Source: Io17-Chloro-G2 sp963663135
GTDB lineage: Bacteria > Chloroflexota > Dehalococcoidia > Lucifugimonadales > UBA3495
NCBI GenBank assembly: GCA_963663135.2
Contig: CAXXRM010000005.1
Location: forward strand, 744,001-808,000
Direction: 5' to 3'
Length of the DNA: 64,000 bases
This document shows, piece after piece, positions 7,681 through 15,808 of this stretch. Numbering within the stretch: position 1 is the first letter of the stretch; each line of letters begins with the position of its first letter. The translations under genes were made by a program, and so were the position numbers. Below the pieces are notes generated by a model. The model was given only the letters and a program-made list of their open reading frames with translations, made no database searches and was not told where the DNA came from.

Positions 7681-8577
7681 ATGAAGCTTGGTTTTATCGG
7701 CGCCGGCAACATGGGCAACCCTATGGCGGCAAATATGATCAAGGCCGGTCACGAGTTAACGGTCCATGACCTGCGCCGGGAGGCGGCCACAAACCTGCTG
7801 GAAATGGGCGCTCGATGGGCCGACACGCCCAAGGATGCGGTGGGGGACAACGAAATAGTCTTCACTTCCCTGCCCGGCCCCAGAGACGTGGAGGCGGTGG
7901 CGTTGGGCGATTCGGGCATTTTGGAAGGATCGTCGCCCTCCACCATTTACTTGGACCTGTCCACCAACTCCCCAACTATGATCCGGAGCATCCACCAGAC
8001 CTTCGCCGCCAGGGGTATTTCGGTGCTGGACGCGCCGGTAAGCGGCGGAGTCTACGGGGCTGCCGCCGGCACTTTGGCGGTGATGGTTGGAGGAGACCGG
8101 CAGGTGTTCGACCGGGTCAAGCCGGCTTTGGACGCCATCGGGACTCACGTGGTGTACTGCGGCCCCATCGGCAGCGGCGCGGTCTGCAAGATATGCAACA
8201 ACCTCTTGAGTATGGGCACCGGCGTGCTCCTTGCGGAGGCGCTGACACTGGGAGTTAAGGCCGGGGTTGACCTGGCCGTTTTGTCCGACGTGATCACCAA
8301 CAGTTCGGGAGGGTGTAAGCGGCTCAGCGAAAAATTCCCCCGGTTCCTGTTCCAGGGGAATTTCGAGCCCGGTTTCGCCACGGCCCTGGCGGCCAAGGAC
8401 GTGCGTCTGGCCACCGATCTGGGCCGGGAATACGGCATTCCCCTGGAATTGTCCAACCTGGTTGACCAACGCCACGTTGAGGCCATGCTGCGTGGCTGGG
8501 GCGCCGAGGATTCCGACGCAGTGGCCCGCATCCAAGAGGAAAAGGCCGGAGTGCAGCTAAGGCTTGCCGACATTTAG
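7681..8577 (+). CDS. NAD(P)-dependent oxidoreductase, 3-hydroxyisobutyrate dehydrogenase family
   Basis: 298-aa beta-hydroxyacid dehydrogenase. Rossmann motif GFIGAGNMGNPMA at the N terminus, the substrate-binding DAPVSGGVYGA near residue 120, and the catalytic Lys in GAVCKICNN near residue 170. Family members reduce or oxidise small beta-hydroxy acids or semialdehydes; the exact substrate is not evident. ATG at 7681 begins at the Rossmann strand, so the start is secure. Confidence 0.88.
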   Translation: MKLGFIGAGNMGNPMAANMIKAGHELTVHDLRREAATNLLEMGARWADTPKDAVGDNEIVFTSLPGPRDVEAVALGDSGILEGSSPSTIYLDLSTNSPTMIRSIHQTFAARGISVLDAPVSGGVYGAAAGTLAVMVGGDRQVFDRVKPALDAIGTHVVYCGPIGSGAVCKICNNLLSMGTGVLLAEALTLGVKAGVDLAVLSDVITNSSGGCKRLSEKFPRFLFQGNFEPGFATALAAKDVRLATDLGREYGIPLELSNLVDQRHVEAMLRGWGAEDSDAVARIQEEKAGVQLRLADI

Positions 8578-8669
8578 AGCGGTATTAGGCCCGTGACTGC
8601 GAGACCAGAACCCGGTCGACCGTCGCCCGCCAACGCATAGATGATAACTGCCTGGTATGGAGGTCCCCT

Positions 8670-9710
8670 ATGACCACGGGTTCCGAAAGGTCCAAGCTGG
8701 TTGAAACTAGCGATACGCTGGAGGCCATCGAAGAGTGTTTTCGCCTGGGATGGAGCGATGGCCTCCCCGTGGTGCCGCCCGTGGACTACAAGGTCCGGGA
8801 AATGCTGGAATACGCCGGTATGACCGGAGAAGAGGAATTGCTTTCCCTGGAGATGCGTAACCGGGTGTTGACCTCGGAAAACGCCGCGGCCAACGCGGTG
8901 ATGGCCGGCTGCCTACCCGAATACTTTCCGGTGCTGGTCACGACGCTACAAGCGCTGGAAGAGGAGAAGAATTTCGTTCACGTGGCGTCGGCCTCCACCA
9001 GCAGCCCTGCGATTTTGATGTTGGTGAACGGCCCGATTCGCCACCAGATCGGCATCAACTCCAAAGACGGCCTGTTTGGGCCGGGGTTTCGGGCCAACGC
9101 CTGCCTGGGAAGGTCGATCCGCCTTTGTTTCATGAACGGGTTTGAAGCCCGGCCCGGCGGCATGGACCGGGGAACCCTGGGCAATCCCAGCAAATACACC
9201 CTGTGCGTGGCCGAAAACGAGGAAGATTCCCCGTGGGAACCCAACCACGTCAGCCGGGGGTTTGCGCCGGAGGATAGCTGCGTCACCGTGGCGGTGGCCT
9301 ACAACCCGATCACGGTCAACAATGCCTATGGGCATACCGGAGAGAGTATCCTTTCCTCCATAGCCGACACCCTGAAGTCTGCGGCTTTAGCTTTCAGGTT
9401 TCCATCCCAGTGGGTGCTGGCCATCGGACCCGAGCATGCCATCACCCTGCACCATGACGGGTGGACCAGGAGGAATATTCAGGAGTACCTCCTGGAACAC
9501 GCCAGCCGTCCGCTCGTAGAACTAATTCGTCTGGGCATCGCGCAGGGCCCGGAGCAGCCCGGCCACGACCAGTTGATACGTCACTGCGCCCGAGACCCCG
9601 GGGATATCCTGGTGTTCATGGGCGGAGGGACCGGCGGACGCAACAGCAGTATCCTGGACACGGCAGGGTTCCAAATCCGAACGCGAAAGATAGCAGACAA
9701 CCTCGGTTAA
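8670..9710 (+). CDS. Conserved protein of unknown function (WSDGLPVVPP type)
   Basis: 346 aa, soluble, with no membrane segment or signal peptide seen. The N terminus carries GWSDGLPVVPP (about residue 27), a recognisable conserved block in uncharacterised proteins of environmental bacteria. Other conserved-looking stretches are NGPIRHQIGIN, GRSIRLCFMNGF and, at the C terminus, ILVFMGGGTGGRNSS, which could bind a phosphate or cofactor. GGAGGT lies upstream of the ATG. I recall such proteins occurring near UGSC-family genes, one of which is 4.7 kb downstream, but this needs checking. Confidence 0.7.
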   Translation: MTTGSERSKLVETSDTLEAIEECFRLGWSDGLPVVPPVDYKVREMLEYAGMTGEEELLSLEMRNRVLTSENAAANAVMAGCLPEYFPVLVTTLQALEEEKNFVHVASASTSSPAILMLVNGPIRHQIGINSKDGLFGPGFRANACLGRSIRLCFMNGFEARPGGMDRGTLGNPSKYTLCVAENEEDSPWEPNHVSRGFAPEDSCVTVAVAYNPITVNNAYGHTGESILSSIADTLKSAALAFRFPSQWVLAIGPEHAITLHHDGWTRRNIQEYLLEHASRPLVELIRLGIAQGPEQPGHDQLIRHCARDPGDILVFMGGGTGGRNSSILDTAGFQIRTRKIADNLG

Positions 9711-10053
9711 TGGCCGCGGGGTCAGACAGGGCGTTTACGCAAGGTGCGTGGCCCGATAGTCGCCGGAAATGGCAGCGTCCCGTTTCAGATTTGGTGGCCT
9801 GACCATGGCCTGCGCAATTGGCTCCGGAATGACCGGCAACCAGGTCTTTCACTTCGGATTGGAAGGTGGATTTGAGGTCTCCTGAATTAGTTGACAATTC
9901 AGGAGTGCCTCTGCTACACCTGAGTCACCCTTTAGCGGGGCAATCCCAAAAGGGGTCCAGTACTGTCCGAGATAGCGACTATACTTTTCGAGAATGTGCA
10001 AGCCAAGAGTAAGACGGATAACAAGCCTTAATTAAACTGAAGGGGAGCAAAAC
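9711..10053. other. 343-bp intergenic region with a perfect 10-bp inverted repeat
   Basis: No convincing ORF. The only clear structure is CTCCTGAATT/AATTCAGGAG at 9879-9905 (7-nt loop AGTTGAC), not followed by a U tract, so it is more like an operator or RNA hairpin than a terminator. GGGGAG at 10041-10046 is the ribosome binding site of the next gene. Confidence 0.6.
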
Positions 10054-11880
10054 ATGGGACCAAGTAATCTGTTCCATTTGGCCCAACGTCGTTGGTTGGT
10101 AGCTGTGGTAATTCTGGGTTCCCTTATAATGACGGCGGCCTGCGGCGGATCGACCACCTCCACGGATAGCGCCGGTTCCGGGGATGCGGCTCCGGCGGTG
10201 CAGGCAACAGTCGCGCCTACGGCGGTCCCGCCAACCAGCGTTCCTACCGCCATCCCCGAAATAGCAGGTCTGACCTTCGAGTTTCCCCTGGTGCCGGAAT
10301 GGGTTTCCAAGGGTAAGTACCAAGCGATGGTGCTAGAAGGGGTGAACCGCACCAATCCGGGTCAGTGGGATGTCCACTCCTGCGGCAGCCTTTCCAGTTG
10401 CCTGCACCCGTCTTCGTTGCAATTCAATGGACTGGTTCATCACGACCCTTCCAACCCCATTGAGATAGTTTGCGACCTTTGCGAGAGCTGGGAAGTCAGC
10501 GCGGACGGGGCCGTTTATACTTTCAAAATCCGCGACGCGGTGTGGCACGACGGAGAGCCGGTGACCGCCGCGGACATCCAGTATTCCTTTGACCGGATTG
10601 TTCTCCCCGACGCGGGGCGGGCCAGGACGGCTCCCCTGCGGAATTTCTACGAGTATCAAACCGCCGCGGTCATTGACGACAAGACCGTGGAGATACCGTT
10701 GAAGTTTCCGGGCCCCCTGTTCTTGATTAACCTTTCTTCCGAATATATGAAAATGTACCCCAAGCACGCCACGGAGAACCTTTCGGGTGACGATGCCAAC
10801 GCGCCGGGCAACCTGGTGGGGTCGGGGCCCTGGAAGCTCGTGGATTTCCAACCCCAAGTTGCCATCGTTTACGAAAGAAACCAGGATTACTATAAGGAAG
10901 GTCGTCCCTTCTTCGACGGATTGAATTTCACGATCATCCGAGATTTCAACCGCGCGCTGGCTGCTCTCCAGGTAGGTCAAGCCTTCACTACCGCGGGGCC
11001 CAGCATCGGCTCTTACGGCAACGAGAACGCCCTGAGGTTGCAACAGGAATCCGAAGGCCGGATCAGGTCCAGAATGATCCCGGACGCGGTGCAGCGCTAC
11101 TTGGTCCTCCACTCCAACAAGCCGCCCTTTGACGACCCCCGGATGCGGCGAGCCGTTTATCTGGCGGTCAACCGCAAAGAGATCCGGGACACAATCATGT
11201 GCCGGGAGGAATTCGGCTGTTTTGGCTCGGAGGGAACCTTCCTTCCCCAGAAGGGCGGGTTTAACGTGGAACCTTCCGATGAGTTGGCGCAGGAGCCCGG
11301 TTGGCGCCAGCCCAAGGACCAGGATATCGCCGAAGCCAAAACGCTGATGTCGGCAGCGGGAATCCAGGATGGGATGAAGGTCACTTTCAACCTGTCCAGT
11401 TCCCCGGTTGGTGTGCAGACCGCCGAGCTTCTGGCCGAGCAACTGAGGACTCAACTGGGGCTGGATGTAACTCTGGACGTGGTGGACCGGGCAACCTTTG
11501 GGTCCCGGGCCAGGGAAGGAACCCACAACATGGACCTGGGAGCGTCGGGAGTGATTATCACCGACCCTTCGGACTACCTTAACCAGCATTTCACCACCGG
11601 AACCCAGAAAAACCCGGACAATTGGACCGATCCAAGGTTGACCGAAATCATGGATGAACAGGCCATGGAAAGGGATCCCGCGGCCAGGCTGAAATTGTTC
11701 AAAGAGGCTGTCCAGATTCTTCGCAAAGGAGAAAGCCACTGGGTCCCGATATCCTGGGGCAACTCCGGGGCGCTGATGGACTACCGCCTCCAGGGTTACG
11801 TGGTCCCGGAGTCGGAACAAATCTTAAAGCAATGGGAATCCATCTGGTGGGACCCCGACGCACAGATACCGTCCTCTTAA
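10054..11880 (+). CDS. ABC transporter substrate-binding lipoprotein, family 5 (peptide/nickel type)
   Basis: 608-aa extracytoplasmic binding protein. Lipoprotein signal with basic N region QRR, hydrophobic core and lipobox MTAAC (Cys about 30), then a Ser/Thr/Ala/Pro-rich linker to about residue 75. The SBP_bac_5 fold is supported by FKIRDAVWHDGEPVTAADI, the later MRRAVYLAVNRKEI and the FNLSSSP region. No permease or ATPase genes adjoin, so it works with a transporter encoded elsewhere or is an orphan. The ligand is not predictable. Confidence 0.88.
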   Translation: MGPSNLFHLAQRRWLVAVVILGSLIMTAACGGSTTSTDSAGSGDAAPAVQATVAPTAVPPTSVPTAIPEIAGLTFEFPLVPEWVSKGKYQAMVLEGVNRTNPGQWDVHSCGSLSSCLHPSSLQFNGLVHHDPSNPIEIVCDLCESWEVSADGAVYTFKIRDAVWHDGEPVTAADIQYSFDRIVLPDAGRARTAPLRNFYEYQTAAVIDDKTVEIPLKFPGPLFLINLSSEYMKMYPKHATENLSGDDANAPGNLVGSGPWKLVDFQPQVAIVYERNQDYYKEGRPFFDGLNFTIIRDFNRALAALQVGQAFTTAGPSIGSYGNENALRLQQESEGRIRSRMIPDAVQRYLVLHSNKPPFDDPRMRRAVYLAVNRKEIRDTIMCREEFGCFGSEGTFLPQKGGFNVEPSDELAQEPGWRQPKDQDIAEAKTLMSAAGIQDGMKVTFNLSSSPVGVQTAELLAEQLRTQLGLDVTLDVVDRATFGSRAREGTHNMDLGASGVIITDPSDYLNQHFTTGTQKNPDNWTDPRLTEIMDEQAMERDPAARLKLFKEAVQILRKGESHWVPISWGNSGALMDYRLQGYVVPESEQILKQWESIWWDPDAQIPSS

Positions 11881-12613
11881 GGGAAGTTTTTTAAACGGCC
11901 GGTCGATGCCTCCGGTTCCCACATGAATTGGAGGCGTCACCCAACCCCACTGCGTTAACAGTTCGAAAGTGCCGGCGAGTTGGGGATGGAGGTAACGGGT
12001 CCGTCAGCAACCCCGGAGTTGGACCACGTGGCTCAAGGGTTGTCGTGGAATGTGAAAAATGCTGGAACTAGCAGCCCTCTTTGACTCGGGGATGACTCAT
12101 CCTCAGTCGCCCTTCCAGGGGTTTTCGAACCCGTCCAGTCGCCGGACGTCCTATCCGGCGTTGTTGTCGCCTCAGCAGATGGGAGCGCCGCCAAGGGCAA
12201 CGTGCAGGCATGATTGCTGCCGCTGAGGTATCCAACCAACTCGCCCTGCCGGGAGTGAAGCCTGGCGGAAGCGTTATCGCCCTGGCAGGCGGGCGAGCCT
12301 TCAGCAAGTAGTACGTACATTTGACGGGCGCAGCAGAGAAAGACGCAGACCGTTGGCCCGCTAATGGTGATGCCCGCCCGCCGTTGTTGCCGGACCGACG
12401 CCCGAGGGTGTCGGAGGGCAAAGCCCGGAGGCACGCTTCATGCCCGGACTGATGTAGGCGTAAGGTCCGACGGGCCGGGTTGCTAGTCCCACGTGGACTG
12501 GCGGGCGGTGCGGCCTCACCGTGTTCATTGTTACCCCGCAGGCCAGGGTGCCGCCCGTCTCTACCCAGTGGGTGCGGTTCCCGCAGGCTCTGATATCCAG
12601 GGTCTGGACCGCG
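11881..12613. other. 733-bp region without a convincing gene
   Basis: Starts after the solute-binding protein stop. Minus-strand open frames at about 12033-12434 look like non-coding translation (Arg/Pro/Ala-rich, no motif). The right two-thirds is rich in hairpins and is described separately. Confidence 0.6.
12085..12521 (+). ncRNA. candidate structured RNA, unidentified
   Basis: Consecutive hairpins: GACT...AGTC enclosing GGATG/CATCC (about 12083-12108), GGGTT/AACCC (12119-12132), GCCGGA/TCCGGC (12141-12159), CCGACGCC/GGTGTCGG (12395-12414), GGCA/TGCC with outer CCG/CGG (about 12426-12447), GGTCC/GGGCC (12464-12476), AGTCC/GGACT (12485-12499) and CGGTG/CACCG (12506-12521). Two of these need G-U pairs that form only in a plus-strand transcript. 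No tRNA, tmRNA, RNase P, SRP or group II domain V signature was recognised. Confidence 0.35.
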
Positions 12614-13120
12614 CTATTTCAACCGCCCGGTCCAGACATAGTCGTTGTCTGCCACTTCGCCATGGCAGGTCTGGCAGCCTTCCACCTTGCCTTGCTTCTC
12701 GACCGTGCCGTCGGCCAGGACCTTGAGCCAGAACCAGTCGTTGTGGTCGGGGTTGTAGCCCGACTTTTTGTACATGACCGTGTTGGCGGCTAAAACGCCT
12801 TGGGGAGTGTGTTTTCCTTGACTATGATGGCCCCGTTGGGGATGACTCCCTCCTTGCCGTCGAGGGCATCATAGGCGGCAGGGTTTAAGTAGGTGGTCAG
12901 GAGGATACCGTGGGGGTCGCCGCCCTCGTACTTCTCGCCCAGACCCGGCCACGACTCCCAGGACTCAGCGTAGTCCGCTTCTTCCAGATTTGCTATTACC
13001 GATGCCGCCGTTGTATCAGGCAGTTCCGGCTCGCTAGAACCGCCACACGCCGCCAATCCAACGGCGACGACCATGGGGAGCGAGCAGAGTAATCAAGAGA
13101 CGCGTCCAGTGTGCGGACAT
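12614..13120 (-). pseudogene. cytochrome P460-like lipoprotein gene, frameshifted twice
   Basis: Reading through two shifts gives about 168 aa. ATG at 13120 (GAGGAG upstream) starts MSAHWTRLLITLLAP; a shift at a run of four C (13075-13078) leads into MVVAVGLAACGGSS, a lipobox. The body contains GAIIVKENTLP; a second shift near 12797-12805 leads to VLAANTVMYKKSGYNPDHND and WFWLKVLADGTVEKQG, ending with a haem motif CQTCH and DNDYVWTGRLK. This is the P460 family layout, which binds c-type haem in the periplasm. The two shifts cancel in length, so sequencing error or recent inactivation are both possible. Confidence 0.75.
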
Positions 13121-13250
13121 GATCAACTCCTCAGCGACCTTCGTTTCGGTTCCGGATAGCACCCACTTTCTCCCAGAATCCCCACCGGTGTTCAAGTTAA
13201 TTGCCGTCTAGTACCCGGGATTTTTCACCCTCCCGCTGGACCCCGTTTTA

Positions 13251-13290
13251 ACGCCGAGTTCGCCGAGAATAACGCAGAGGGCGCAGAGGA
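13251..13290. repeat. short CGCNGAG-type degenerate repeat
   Basis: Four near-copies of CGCCGAG/CGCAGAG in 40 bp just left of the IS. This resembles a simple intergenic repeat found in many environmental genomes; function unknown. Confidence 0.45.
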
Positions 13291-13360
13291 CTTGCGTGGG
13301 CCGGCAGAATCTCCGCGCCGCTTCGTCGAATAAACGCTAATTCGCCTCACAGTTCACTAG

Positions 13361-14237
13361 GGCGAATCGACAATTGCTAGCCCCAGATGACTGAGGAGAC
13401 CAGATACAGGGCCGACAGGAGGTAGAGACTTCTGCGGTCGTATCTGGTTGCGATTCGCCTCCACTGTTTCAATTTGTTGAAGGCCCGTTCAATCAGGTTC
13501 CGTTGACGGTACAGTTCCCGGTTATATTCCCAAGGGTCCCGGCGGTTTGACTTGGGCGGTATGACCGCCTCGGCTCCCGAAGCTCTGATAAAGGCCAGCA
13601 CCCGGTTGCTCTCATACCCCTTGTCAGCGATGACAGCTCCGGCCTCGAGGCCGGTCAGCAGGGGTATGGCTTGAGAGACGTCCGCCTTCTGACCGCCGGT
13701 GAGAGAGAAGCGCACCGGCCGGCCCTGAGCATCGGCCACCAGATGAATCTTGGTGCTCAGTCCACCCCGGGAGCGGCCCAGAGCCTCACTTTGGCCCCCC
13801 CTTTCCCGCAGACTGCCTGCTGGTGGGCCCGGACTATGGTGGAATCAATCATCACGTATCTGTTGTCCGGGTCATCCAGCAACACCTGGAAGATTTTCTC
13901 CCAGATTCCGGTCTTGGCCCAACGGGTGAATCGCTTGTGGACGCTTTTCCAGTTGCCGTACCCAGGGGGCAGGTCTTTCCAATGGGCTCCACTGCGAGGC
14001 ACCCACAGGACGCCGTTGACGAAGGTTCGGTTATGCTTGGCCGTAACGCCCACCCAACCCAGCCGGGACGCCCGGGCAAAGAGCCTTCTATCCGGCGCCA
14101 CTGAGCAGCGCTCAACTCACAACGTTCCACGCAAATCCCCTCCACCGCACGTCACTTCTCAGGGTTACACTCTATCCTCCTCTAGTAAGCTCCTGCCCTA
14201 TTTCCTCAGCCGAGTTTCACCCAATTGTCGATTCGCC
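13361..14237 (-). mobile_element. IS5-family (IS427-type) insertion sequence, 877 bp, with both ends
   Basis: Terminal inverted repeats GGGCGAATCGACAATTG (13361-13377) and its complement (14221-14237), each flanked outside by CTAG, consistent with a 4-bp (or TA) target duplication. The inside encodes an IS427-type transposase in two frames on the minus strand. Length and ends are typical of the group. Confidence 0.9.
13377..14145 (-). pseudogene. IS427-type transposase (orfA/orfB) with a disabling 5-bp duplication
   Basis: orfA starts at GTG 14145 with ELSAAQWRRIEGSLPGRPGW. A tandem TGGGT duplication (14052-14061) then breaks the frame; removing one copy restores PGWVGVTAKHNRTFVNGVLW and GNWKSVHKRFTRWAKTG. 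The first catalytic Asp is in MIDSTIVRAHQ. The orfA-orfB switch is the usual -1 slip on AAAGGGGGGG (about 13793-13802), giving EALGRSRGGLSTKIHLVADA, then ADKGYES (second Asp) and RNLIERAFNKLKQWRRIATR (Glu of the DDE triad). The slip is programmed; the duplication is not, so this copy is probably inactive alone. Confidence 0.85.
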
Positions 14238-14323
14238 CTAGGAGACGGGGGAGTAAAAAGGCGCTGTATGGGAGGTTCCGATGCTTTTCAACCCGAGCCG
14301 CGGCGTGTATCATTAGACTTGTT

Positions 14324-14374
14324 CCGAGCCTTGGAAACTTGTTGGAAACTGCTCGGAAACCTGGTGGAAACAAA
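14324..14374. repeat. four GGAAAC repeats at exact 11-bp spacing upstream of the UGSC gene
   Basis: GGAAAC occurs at 14333, 14344, 14355 and 14366. The first two lie inside an inverted repeat CCGAGC (14324-14329)/GCTCGG (14351-14356). One helical turn per unit suggests a protein-binding array or a young tandem repeat. It ends 42 bp before the start codon. Confidence 0.6.
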
Positions 14375-14412
14375 ACCCCCGCATAATCCTAGGCAATGGA
14401 CTGGGAGGCATT

Positions 14413-14982
14413 ATGGCGGATACCTACACGGTAAGAAACATGAGACTGGTGGACCCCAGCGGCGTCAGCCTGGGCTCCGACGAGTTTCGCCTCAACCAAC
14501 GTCCCACGGATTTGAACGGTAAGACTCTCGGGCTTTTGGAAAACCACAAAGCCAATTCGGACAAGGTCCTCCACGAATTGGGCAGCCTGCTCAAAGAAAA
14601 ATACGACCTGAAAGACGTGGTCTACTTGAGCAAGCACAGCGCCTCTTTGCCCACCAAGCGGGAAACGGTCCAGGAGATTCTGGATCAGGTGGACGTCTTG
14701 ATCACCGGGATTGGTGATTGAGGCTCTTGCAGCTCGTGCAGTGTGCACGACGGAATAGAGATGGAAAGGCTGGGGATTCCCACCGCGTCCATAATCACTC
14801 ACGTCTTTCTTAACACCGCCAAAGGCATGACCCGGATGATGGGTGTGCCGGATTACGAATTCGTCGTGGCCGACCACCCCCTTTCCAGCCTCACCGATGA
14901 CGAGTGCAGACAGAGGGCGGAGACCATCGCTCCGGAAGTGGAGCGGATACTGGTCCAAAGCGCCGCCAAACAAGCGGTGTAA
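14413..14982 (+). CDS. UGSC-family selenoprotein (in-frame TGA = selenocysteine)
   Basis: One frame of 189 residues interrupted only by TGA at 14719-14721 (codon 103). Around it the product reads LITGIGD-U-GSCSSCSVHDG, the motif that names the UGSC family of (seleno)proteins; the downstream part (EMERLGIPTASIITHVF) continues without a new start signal. GGGAGG precedes the ATG. A 7-bp hairpin with a GTG loop lies 12 nt after the TGA. The function of the family is unknown; Sec103 with Cys106 and Cys109 suggests a redox site. Calling TGA as stop would give a 102-aa fragment plus a spurious 79-aa gene. Confidence 0.88.
14719..14750 (+). promoter_or_regulatory. Sec codon TGA and SECIS-like hairpin of the UGSC gene
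   Basis: TGA at 14719-14721, then stem TCGTGCA (14734-14740), loop GTG, TGCACGA (14744-14750). The loop begins 19 nt after the TGA and starts with G, within the bacterial SECIS range. Confidence 0.75.
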
Positions 14983-15006
14983 TCACCGGTTCACGTAATC
15001 GAAAAA

Positions 15007-15055
15007 GAGTCCTTGGACCAACCTCCTTCCCGGTACGGCTCCGGTACAAGGACTC
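15007..15055. terminator. inverted repeat after the UGSC gene
   Basis: Perfect 9-bp arms GAGTCCTTG/CAAGGACTC around a 31-nt loop, located between the UGSC gene and nuoE. There is no clear U tract, so terminator function is uncertain. Confidence 0.45.
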
Positions 15056-15146
15056 GTTAAGCCGTCCCGGCCGCGTTGAGTTTCGGTCCGGGACAGGTCC
15101 GGACCTCCCGAGCATCTATGCCCAACGGCTGGAGGGAGCCTTGCCC

Positions 15147-15668
15147 ATGGATGGGCTGAAGCAGCGCATTACCCAAGCGGTCCAAGGACAACCCCAGCCA
15201 ACGGTAACAATACTGTCCAGTCTATTGGCGATCCAGGACGCCATTGGCTACGTGCCCAAGGTGGCTTTGGAGGAGGTTGCCGCTTTCAATAAGGCCACGG
15301 TGAACGACGTGTGGGCGGTGGCATCCTTCTATCCCAACTTTCGCTTCGAGCCTTTGTCCGCCCATGACGTGGAAGTTTGCTGGGGAGCGTCCTGCCATTT
15401 GGTGGGCGCCATGCCGCTCATGCAGGCCGTACTGGAAGCCGCCGGATTGGAGACAGAAGGGGACACCCAGGGCAAGGAGCTATCGGTGCGTTTCAATACC
15501 TGTTTGGGCGCCTGCGCCCAGGCTCCGGTGATTTCGGTGGACCACGGGTTGAAAGGCCGCATGTCCCCCGGTGTCGCCGGGGAAATAGTCGCCGCCTTGC
15601 TGTCTGTCGACCAAACATCAACGGACCATAATTCCGCCCCAAGGACTCATGATGCGCCGAATGCCTAG
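15147..15668 (+). CDS. nuoE: NADH-quinone oxidoreductase subunit E (2Fe-2S, thioredoxin-like)
   Basis: 173 aa. N-terminal helical part LSSLLAIQDAIGYVPKVALE, then the thioredoxin-like ferredoxin domain with Cys ligands in CWGASCH (about residue 78) and CLGACAQAP (about 118). It passes electrons in the NADH module of complex I. The frame is open further upstream, but ATG at 15147 with GGAGGGAG 8 nt before it is the credible start. It opens the nuoEFG cluster. Confidence 0.92.
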   Translation: MDGLKQRITQAVQGQPQPTVTILSSLLAIQDAIGYVPKVALEEVAAFNKATVNDVWAVASFYPNFRFEPLSAHDVEVCWGASCHLVGAMPLMQAVLEAAGLETEGDTQGKELSVRFNTCLGACAQAPVISVDHGLKGRMSPGVAGEIVAALLSVDQTSTDHNSAPRTHDAPNA

Positions 15669-15808
15669 CCCGGAAACCCTGGACCTTCGGGGCTCTCTGC
15701 GCGCTTCGGCTTGCCTGGCTTACCAAGTTGGCGCCCCCAACTCCGATACCCGATTCCAACGGACCGGTCTGGCTTACAAGAGCATGGGCTGTGGTTCCAA
15801 GGCAGGTC

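Noticed and set aside
10333..11820. 495-aa minus-strand ORF
   Set aside because: Antisense shadow of the family 5 solute-binding protein gene.
12118..12132. tRNA T-arm-like sequence (GGGTTTTCGAACCC)
   Set aside because: Simple hairpin; no acceptor, D or anticodon arm around it.
12033..12434. 133-aa minus-strand ORF in the gap after the solute-binding protein
   Set aside because: Composition-driven open frame without motif or ribosome binding site, over a hairpin-rich stretch.
14389..14973. 194-aa minus-strand ORF opposite the UGSC gene
   Set aside because: No family motif, and it is the antisense of a plus-strand gene with a good ribosome binding site and a known motif.
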